Position numbers and translations under genes: made by a program
Assembly (NCBI RefSeq): GCF_002443255.2
Contig: NW_019211455.1
Span: 47,365,489 to 47,429,488, forward strand
DNA length: 64,000 nt
Direction: 5' to 3'
Origin: Varroa destructor
Taxonomy: Eukaryota > Arthropoda > Arachnida > Mesostigmata > Varroidae
Notes under the pieces: generated by a model
What the model was told of the DNA's origin: nothing
What the model saw: the letters and a program-made list of their open reading frames with translations, nothing else
Databases searched by the model: none
Part shown: in pieces, positions 54,700 through 64,000 of the stretch
Numbering within the stretch: position 1 is the stretch's first letter
How the letters are laid out: each line of letters starts with the position of its first letter

Positions 54700-57600
54700 A
54701 CATAATGCGGCATCGATGACGACCTTTAAATTGTGAACACTGCATACGTACAATAGGAATGCTTCAGTGAGACAAATCTATAATAAAATACAACAGTTCC
54801 TGTTTTGATATACAGCGATGTAAGTTAATTTGAAGTTCCTTAAGAACAGCTTTGGTCACCGCGAGCTTTTCACATGGAAGCTATTCATGCTCGACACCTT
54901 TGAGACCGAGGGGTGTACAAACAAAAGAACATCAGTAATATATAGAATTATTGCTATCGCATTTTGTTGTTGTTGATGATGATTGCTATCAGATAGAAAA
55001 TGAAAGGAGATGCTAGATTGAACGAAGCCAGATACAAAGCTTCGGAATGCTCAGTTCAGTCCGGGCTGATACGGCCTAGAACAAATCAGACAGCCCTATG
55101 TAATAGAACCTTAGACCATAGAACAATCGAAACTAGTACAACAAAAAGAAAACATTACCTTGTTACATTGAAAGCCAGTGTCAGCCTACGGCGAAGCTCG
55201 TGTCAATTTTTTTCTTACACCACTATATTTGCTATAAGAAAAAATACAATTTAGACCGCTGCGTATGATTCATCGAGGGTCATAAATCGCGCCAGGAAAG
55301 CGCTCGATTTAGTCGTGACGGAAACGACAAATTTGAATATGATACGATGCTACAATCTGTAGCTTGCAGTAAATAGCCGAGAGGTGATCCCATGAGTCAT
55401 TCATAGAAATGGCATACGAACAAGATAAAAAAAAAATGAGCGCAGTAATCAGAACTTCTTAGTCTTACGCGTAAATATTCCTCGTTAGGTTTTATGGTTT
55501 ATGGAGCCGACAGTTTGTTAGAAACACAGCTGGCGGTACGACGCCATTTCGCATTCAGCTCTCAAGCGAAGATCCCGGTTTAACACAGTTGCGTATTCAG
55601 CATGAATCCCGCTCGATTCTATAAAAATGACATAACAACACGCGTTATTCGTGTGCGTCTGTCTGCGCACGAACATTCTAGTCAAGGAGCGGTTGGATTA
55701 TAGAGTTTGCTTTCAAATGAATGCTTGTACACAGTATTTGTAAATTTCCACGTTCCAGCTAGCTAATTCGTCATAGCATCATAAGTGCATCGATATAGAG
55801 TTGTGATACGTACGTGACAAGTTCTCAACAATGTCCTAATTGGACTGTTGTCCTGATTCTAAGTGGCTATCGTTGCTGGCGTAATTGCTACTTTCAGATC
55901 TGTTAAGCTTAGGCCGTGCAGTTTGATATGACGCATTATTTCGGTGATTCAAGCGACAGTACTTTGCTAGCGGGGAGACGCCAGTAACGAAATGATTTTC
56001 TTCTTTGTTATTGAAACGAGCAAATCGACGATCGCTGGACATTTAACTGCTTCCTATTATCGACATATTTTCATAAACGTATCCTAAGATCACTTGGATT
56101 CTCCAACCGGAGCGTCCTTTTCCAGTTACGTTTCAGGAAACGTTCTCTTTCACGTGACAGTTCACTCCCCTGAACTGACGTCGCTATCTTGTTATTACCG
56201 GTTGTTTTTTTAGTCTTTAAGGAAACGAACTTACTTATGCTTTATATCGGTTAACGACGTATTTTGTAGAATAGAATATAGAATAAGGCAAACATTTGAG
56301 TTAAAAAAAAAACATCAATCGAAGAGTCTTTATTTGACGCCTATTAACATGCAAAAAAATGATAACCCGCCAAATGCCAAGAGATTCTTTTCTCACAACT
56401 GGCAAAAAACTTGCCCTCAGACCATCCAGGGACTGTTGCCTCACGCTATACGTGGTTGAGAATTCAGATACGCTTATTTAACCTGTTACCACTTTAGTTT
56501 GCAACACTAAATCATTTTCTCAGTGCTTCATGGACCAACATGGAATACCTGCACACGCTGCTCGTGTGATAATATGATAATGCTGTGAACATAATGCGTA
56601 AATAGATAACATACGGTCATGACAATTCCAAGTTGAAGTATAAAAGAAGTACAGCGTTAGGAGGGGGCCGTTGTGTCAATGGTTCTTCTGGGCTCCGCCA
56701 TGTTGTTTGCACGACACCGTGCCTCGCAGATTGCCGCAACCCCATTTCGACCAATACAAACAAAGCACTATATCCAGTAGACAGCTTTTAAAACGCTTAA
56801 AGCTGCGCTGTTACTTTTACAGGTGTACATAGACGTGTGTGTATATACACACGTATTCATCCGTGTGTACAAAATTTCAAAGAGAGACATTTAAGAAGAA
56901 GAGCTTTCGAAGGTATAAAAAAAATGGAAAATTTAAACGCTTAAAAAAAAAAAAAATATATATATATATATATATTAAAGGAAAAAATATCAAATAACGA
57001 CAGGTCAGTCCCGAGTCGCGGGCATAAAAGCGGCCAGACGCCTTCGCTGTAGTGTTATACCGAGTAGCTGAGTGCGGCGCAGCGAACGACGGCATAAATA
57101 CAGTTAGGTCCAAATTGTGTTTGACTGTAATTGTTATAAGCTTTCTCTTTTTATTGGCAATTACTTTTTATACCGATATTCTTAGTTTTTCGAATAATAA
57201 TAATGTTATTATAGCTTAATTAGAGTAAAATTTAATATGCGTATGATTTTAATTAAAGTTAGCTATACCTATATAGAATGCGATATCGTCAGGGGTTTCA
57301 ATAAACAAGTTAAAACTTTTTTTGTTAGTTTTCTTAAATCAAATATAAACAATGACCGCACGACTCTACACAAGAAGACATTTACTAACTATCAGACGAA
57401 ATTATTTTTCTTGCTAATTAATTATTTACATTGCATCGGACCTGAAGTTCCCTCAAAGAGTAGAGTAATGCCCGCTTGTCACGCCAAAAAGAAACGAGCG
57501 AAACAAACACGCTTTTTCGCTTAAATTTTATGCAAAAAATAACACAGTTCCTTCCATACCCCACAATATATTGATTGACAGGCAGTATCGTCAACGTCGA

Positions 57601-60600
57601 CTTCTGTTTGGTGACCAACCGACGATCTTTCGCGCCAGATGAGCATCGTCTCCTCCATCGTTACCTACGACCTTCAGTGCCAGTTTTTAAAACAGTCCCC
57701 TAAACGATTTGATGTTTTGTCATGAACGTACGTAGTTGTCAGTGATGCAAAACAGAGTAATAGCAGACAGTTTTGCGTCCTAGGCCAGCCTTTCGTCCTG
57801 CAAATATCTAATCAATTTGATTAAATCAGGCTATTTATAATAAATTTGATCCGCCTAATACCAGCTAGCCACAAGTCAAGTAACAATCTTTCGACCTTTA
57901 GTCATTATCATCCATTGACCCGCTTAACGGATCTGTCATAGAACATTTTTTATGCATTCAAAACAAACGTTTATGGCAGTCCCATAAGCGAACCGTCCCA
58001 TAATTCGAGCTGCCACTGACAAAACTAAGTCCTAGACAATATATATACCATTGGCCTATATTTAGTTATAAAACACATTGAGGCTATCGTATGTACTAGC
58101 AGTCTTTTTCTACTGACGCCACAGAAACTGATTCCGTGCCTAATGGATTTCGTGATCACTAATAATATGAAAACTCAAAATGTTCATGAACGAGAAATAC
58201 CAAGGTGTTTTGCGTAATGCTTTTTCTTTCATGACTTGTATGTTTATAGGTCTTTTGCACATCTTGTCCTCATTAGCTGTCAGGCAATTACTGCGAAGAA
58301 GAGGGTGAGCGTACGATGCCATGCATCGTCAATGAAGATCTCAGGCCTATAAAAGTCAGAGAGATGATTTCTTAGAACAATAGAATCAAAAGGTTTAACG
58401 ATGCCGTTTGATGTTTAATTGAAGAAGTATTAAATTAGGAGTCGTGTTTGATTTCTTCTATTAAATGTCCTTCGTCTTCAATGCCAAAAAGAACCGCATA
58501 AATGATAATTGGCTAGCTCGCGATCCAAAAAACGTGCATTCTATTTGGAGCGTGACGTCGGGTGGAGGAAACGTCCTCCTTCTGCGAGCGTATGTTCTGC
58601 ACTATTACGTAGTCCGAAGTAACTGAAGGGACACCATACGTTTTACAATAAAATAGTTCATCGGCGCATGCAAGGAGATTGGAGTAAGGTTAGCTGTATA
58701 AGGCTACGAACAAACCTAGGATGAACACATCTGGCCGCCGAACGGCTCAAAATTTAACTCCGTTAGAGTACGCATCGAGCGTTATTATAAGCTGACAGTC
58801 ATTGGACTCTCTCGAATGACGACTTGACTCGGTCACCCGTGCCTTTATTATAAACGGGCTCGCCAAACTGCAAAGGAACAAACATTCGAAACGAGCCCGT
58901 GAATGGTTCAGTACTCGACTTGTCATATTGAATATTATGACTGATCACAACCGCCGGAAAAGGCACACGTAAGAGGTCTCGTTGAAATAGTTGTTTTTAT
59001 TGAGAAAGCGTCGACTTAAATGCTGTACGCTATCTATATATATCATCAATCGTTCATCAATGAGCTCCCCTGATCCTGTCGGTCAGCTCTTTTAGTGAAG
59101 TGATCGTTACAAATGAATCAACTGTCATTGCTATATATAGCGCTGTTGAGCTGTTCACAGAACAGAAGGAACTCCACGCAGGACCTCGATATTATTACTT
59201 TTCTATCGAACGAAAGCGACGATCGTGCACGAGCAACTGGACAAAATAGACGATGCATTTATACGATGCACGTTTAGCGAATTAAGCCAATCAGAATTTT
59301 CTATGTGATTTAGTTATTGTTTATATTGACAAAGATGCTAAATAGCTAACAGTGACCTTAATTGTTTGCTTGCTGTTATCATTGCATTATATAATGTATA
59401 TAACGCTATCAAATGATCCGCCGCCAGGGCGATTGCCGTGAACGAGAGCAATCAATTAAGTACAGACCATATTTAGTCATTGCAAGCGTCATTGAGTACA
59501 TATAGGGGCTCAGAAACTGCTCAGAAAATGTGCACCATGCATGAAGATCACGATCCGCTCACGTGTTAAGCAATTTGTTGTGCTATTTGTTTAAATCGGT
59601 AAAGCAGATCCGAATTAGTCTTCCTCTGTGAGAAAGACAGCAAGTCATATCTGTTCGAGCCGTTACTATCGCTCCAAGCCTTCATTGCCTACATATGCGC
59701 TTCTATTATGCGCTGACGGATTCTTCTACTATACATTATCAATTCAATGTGGTCAAGGGGTCCATCAAAATCACCTCTCAATAGAGCTACAGTGTCTTGT
59801 TTTTATATCACTTCTACATAGAAAATAAATATCTGCCTGGAGCATCGGTCACCAAACGTGTGTTGTCGTTCCTTTTATATTGCGCAGTATATCCATCGTG
59901 TAAGCAAATATTAACGAGTTAATTAGAGACGATTATTATCTTGGCAATCTATGTATCCTTCTTACATAATCTCGACAAACCCGTAGCGACAAGAGCATCA
60001 ACATCGTCAGCACTGGTGACGCACCAACGTTTACAACCAGACACGATACGTATAAACCCCTTGTCTTCAGAGCTAACAGGATATGTATACTCTATCGCTC
60101 CTTTTTCCCATCTGAGTCAGACCGCAGGCTAGCGTACTGTTTACTGAACTATCCGTGTTATTATGCCGCTGGTGTGACTGCTCAATGCCTTTCGGTACAA
60201 ACTAAACTGTGCCCCATGGTATTGAGGTAAACACATAACAGTGTATCCCCTGGCGGCTGTTTGACGTTTTGCTGACGACCACACCGAACGGGCAAGCGTA
60301 TTTGCTCTACGCAGAACGAAGCTGGTTTACGGCTACTAGGGGAGCCTGTTCGCAGAGCGAGTTTACTCTCAGTTTGAACTTCTAGTTAAGTCGTGGCCAT
60401 AATAGAAGGCACGACATTGCACCCACATCTTATTCACCCATCTATGGTAGCGATGTAGCATAGCATCTGACAAGAGAGTGACTATATGCCAAAACCATAA
60501 CTATCATAACGCGGCTGGTGCCGCCGGCCGCTATCAGTGGCCGGTAACCATTAGCAGAAATGCTTGACCTTACCAATCGTATCACGACTGCCCATCAACG

Positions 60601-63600
60601 GCGCTGCCGCGGGGGCAAAGTCGTTGACGGCGTAGCAGTGTTGTGCAAACAGGAACAAAGGCGGATAAAAGCTTAGGGTTCTGCAATGCTACAGCCGTAA
60701 ATGTAGCGACTATGAGGAATTGTAGCTCGAAATCGGACAAAAGCGGAGATTTGACCGATGAGATGTGAAAAATTATTAGCGTTAGCAAAGTTGCTTAGCA
60801 AAGTAGGACAATTACGAGCGATAGGACTAGCAAGATGGGCTAGAAACGCATTTCTCGGTTCTTAATAGCAAATAATATAATTTCATTCTTAATAGTGAAA
60901 TTTGCACTATACAGTATCTCTACTATAAGGTTGATGAAGATCATTATAGTGTTAACAATTTGTGTAGTTAACTGGCGAGATCGATCTCTTTATTGAAAAT
61001 TTCCGTCACTAACACGCCCTGCTTAATGTAGGGTTAAAGGTCCTGGGTGGTACCCTTTAGATTAATTGCTCGTGGCAATTCCAGACACACTTTCGACAGG
61101 AAAAAGCTAAGTGTCTAAGTGAAAGGCAATCATGGATAATTTCGATTATCCAGATGAAACAAGACTACGTGAATCGACAGAAACCGCCGTCATTACTTAG
61201 CCATAAACCATTATGTAGCTAGACATTTTCTCCTAGATTTTACTATCTAGATCTACTTTTTTCTTTTCCCTACATCTCAGATTTGTACTATAAATGCATG
61301 CTACCAGTTTTACGTGCGCTCTTCTTAACCATTCATTCAGGCAACTGGCGGTCCCTTTCAATACCCGACATAAGGTGTCGACGCGCGCTTTCAAACGTAT
61401 AGGACTCCCCTAGATGCTCCTAAGCTTTATGAGGTGCAAACACTTTACCGTTGAAGCACCACGGGAAAATATGTGTGATATATAATCAACATAGTTTTCT
61501 CCTTGCACGTGTAAAGTGACGTTTACGGTACAAAAAAACATTCGTGATATGCCATTCTTCATTCTTAAGTTAACAGAGCCAATTGAACATAAACAATTAC
61601 ATCGTTTCTATACAGACACGGCCACAACAGGACGCTGAGTTTGATGGGCGCACCAATGTAACTAGTAATGCCGTTTACTTCAAAGTTTCGCGTAATATCG
61701 AAATGAATGAAAAAGAGTAAACCTGTTTTCAACATCTTAAAACCGAAACCAAATCTAGGCGAAACACACTCAAAAAAGCCTGATTGACATCTGGTAGTAG
61801 CACTCATCTAAAAAGACAATCTATCAGTCAGATTACATGAGGGCCAACGTACCAGCTAAACCCCCGAGGGAAAGTCCCGGAGGATCTCACACAGAAATCG
61901 CTAACACAGACGATGCAGAAATGGTAGCTAGAAATGACACTAGCCGTGGCACTGTGATATTATAGAAGTACTATCGGGCTTTATTGATTCCGTTCGCTTT
62001 GTAGAAACTGAACCCTACGACGTCAATCAGCTGCACTCAGGCAAAGCGTTTCATATCAGGCTCTTTTCGTCGTCCATGGTTAGCGGGTATACGAGACACA
62101 TTGCTAAATCGACGAAGTCAACGGCGATCACATGCAAGATAATCGGCAGATCAGTAGACGATTTATCTTAATGGTCATTATCACACCTTGACAGTAGGAT
62201 ACGGTAGTAACAGTGATGTAGATGGACCCCATCAGCAATAGCATTACCCGCAGCTACCTCTACGAGGAGCAATCGCCCGACCTTCTCTCGAAGGCTTCGA
62301 GATGCGGGTACGACACCGGTGTACGCAAGACACTTAGCCCTTCTAGGTTGCCTGGGCCAGGTTGTCTACGCGCTGCATCGAGATCAGCGCCCGGACATAT
62401 CTGCCATTACAGACCGTTGTCAACGATTTTGTGTAGTGGTTTCGAGTAAACGACGACCAAATAAGTGCTCAGTTCGCCCGAGTCGTTGAGACAGAACCGG
62501 TGCAATGAGGTCAGACGGGGCCCGCTAAGCTAGCAGCTAGGTCACTGCTAAACACAGTCACTACGTTGTGAAATGAAGATATCTTCGGGTGCGACAGTTG
62601 AGTTCACGGCGATCGGAAGGTCGTATCATTTGCGATAGCAGCCGGAAAGCTCAAAGCACAATCAAAGCCAGTACGCGCTTGTCGTACTGGTTTTCAATCG
62701 AGCGCTAGGAGCGACAGCAGCGCCACCTCAAAACTTTTTGAACAGTTATTCGGTTATTTTTTTGACTTATGAAAATTCGACCTTTTTCCAAAAGCGACGC
62801 GAACGGTCGACTAGCCGAGTGGACACTTGAGCAGACGACGGAACAATAGTACTTCTGTATGTGCATAAGCTGGAAATAGAAACATCTGAACAATTGTGGA
62901 ACAACTAAGTTGTTACGGAGCAAATGTGATAAATATTACGCGTACAACTAACACGCCGAATCGCCCAAATGTACGACAAATTTCAGACTTATCAAGTGCC
63001 TATTATCAACTGACAAAGTTCAGTCTCTAAGTTATTAATGAATACTCGGACAGACCACAGATAACAATCTATGGAACTTTTTTACCCTGCCATTCTATTT
63101 TGTCTATGAATCTGTGGCCTCGCATGCACATTCTCATCTTATCGGTTTAGTAGCCCTGACCTTCAAAATGTCTGTCTGGATTTTATTTCGTTGGACCTAA
63201 CTCTATTTTAGTTTTTTTATAGTATCTTTATTTCTTTGTTCTAGTCGATTAATTAATTTCTGTCTTACTTTTAGCGCCACAACCACCACCACCACGTTAC
63301 TTTTCATATGAGAAACATCAGCGGCCGTTTGTAAATTGGCTTAGGCTACGTTTAGACACCATCGGTCAACGCATTTTCGCAGAGGTTCGTCATCATAATC
63401 CATGCCCTATATGTATCGACGGGGCACAGTAGTTACCTTTGCTGTCATTAGTATGAAGTTTACGAAAAGCTAAAGGGCTCGTTTGTCTTGCTTATTCCTC
63501 CTGCCTTCAACCAGCCATGCCTTCGACAAACAGGCCTGAGTCAAGGACGTTGTTCGAGTCTTATCTGGCCATTGTACTTGACCATTGTACATAACCATCC

Positions 63601-63608
63601 CATACATA
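54700..63608. other. Gene-poor region
   Basis: About 9 kb with no confident exon. It contains a near-palindromic GTGTGTATATACACAC at 56837-56852, an A-run plus (AT)n at 56943-56976, a 9-bp inverted repeat (ACGGGCTCG at 58854 with CGAGCCCGT at 58892), and GC-richer patches at 60.2-60.7 and 62.0-62.5 kb that are open in several frames but show no recognised motif. These may be remnants of mobile elements too decayed to classify. Confidence 0.4.
56943..56976. repeat. Poly(A) plus (AT)n tract
   Basis: A run of about 13 A followed by about ten AT units. It may be the tail of a retroposed element or simple-sequence DNA. Confidence 0.8.
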
Positions 63609-63935
63609 TTATACACATAACATACATATTATCCGGACGTTGTGTTGCATTGATTCGACCATTCGGCTAACATCTGCTGTCGTCAGAGTTACTGCGCTTC
63701 TCTTAAGGCATCTCGACATGGCTGAAGACGCGCCTCTGTCGCCCACAGCATTCCACCGATTGTTTTCATAGAAACCCTGCCAGCTCCAGGCGTTCATCGT
63801 TGAGCTGTCACCCGTTATTAGGCTCTCTTCGTGTAAGATGCTGCTTGCAGAGTCAGCCCAGCAAACAATTGGACGGGATGGCCCAAGGGAAAGACGGCCA
63901 CTGGAAGCCGATCCGGAGGAATGACTCACAATCAA
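63609..63935 (-). CDS. Exon-like ORF at window edge, unknown
   Basis: A 108-codon frame with balanced composition (SSGSASSGRLSLGPSRPIVC, then WSWQGFYENNRWNAVGDRGA) lies in a GC-richer patch. The opposite strand is also open for part of the length, and I see no firm acceptor or donor. It could be an exon of a gene that continues past the window. Confidence 0.2.
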   Translation of the reverse strand: MIVSHSSGSASSGRLSLGPSRPIVCWADSASSILHEESLITGDSSTMNAWSWQGFYENNRWNAVGDRGASSAMSRCLKRSAVTLTTADVSRMVESMQHNVRIICMLCV

Positions 63936-64000
63936 TCATTTGTGCAATTGACCAAGTCAGCTAACAGTTCAGATAACTATGTCACGGTTAAATCGTCGAA

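Noticed and set aside
62222..62510. GC-rich patch open in two plus-strand frames
   Set aside because: No motif, splice signal or coding bias clearly favours one frame; possibly old element debris.
1..64000. CRISPR arrays, bacterial operons, ribosome binding sites, riboswitches
   Set aside because: The window is eukaryotic with spliced genes; no regularly spaced direct repeats or prokaryotic signals were found.

Overview
This window is eukaryotic nuclear DNA, most likely from an arthropod. A mite or related chelicerate is my guess, but it is not proven. It is AT-rich, with many (AT)n microsatellites. Genes are split by GT-AG introns, exons are GC-richer than their surroundings, and there are no bacterial-style operons. 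A decayed mellifera-type mariner, a decayed non-LTR retrotransposon and tRNA-derived SINE-like pieces fit an arthropod. There is one 100-base assembly gap at 31281-31380.

Layout. 0-3.5 kb: only weak exon candidates. 3.7-8.1 kb, plus strand: a gene whose UBA-like exon joins, in phase, a large exon with nine C2H2 zinc fingers; a dead reverse transcriptase lies in the 3.3-kb intron. 10.1-12.9 kb, plus: complex I subunit NDUFS7 in four exons, including a 19-nt first coding exon. 13-21.7 kb: gene-poor, with microsatellites and a tRNA-like element. 21.8-23.6 kb, minus: calnexin with an uninterrupted coding region. 25.2-27.1 kb, minus: a strongly diverged large-subunit rRNA relic. 29.35-30.87 kb, plus: PCID2 in two exons. 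31-35.5 kb: gap and AT microsatellites. 35.9-47.3 kb, and probably to about 50.8 kb, minus: an RNF19-type RBR E3 ubiquitin ligase with at least eight exons; its largest intron carries a mariner relic, a palindrome and a SINE. 51-64 kb: mostly non-coding, with a second copy of a dispersed repeat and a few ORFs of doubtful status.

The clear genes are unrelated housekeeping or regulatory genes (respiratory chain, ER glycoprotein folding, mRNA export, ubiquitin ligation, zinc-finger protein) and form no functional cluster. I found no convincing new multi-gene system. The most useful observations are the assembled exon structures (all splice phases agree for NDUFS7, PCID2 and the eight RNF19 exons), a Cys at a normally basic position beside the NDUFS7 cluster site, the UBA-like plus zinc-finger gene model, the rRNA relic, and two retroelement relics recognisable only by reading across frameshifts.
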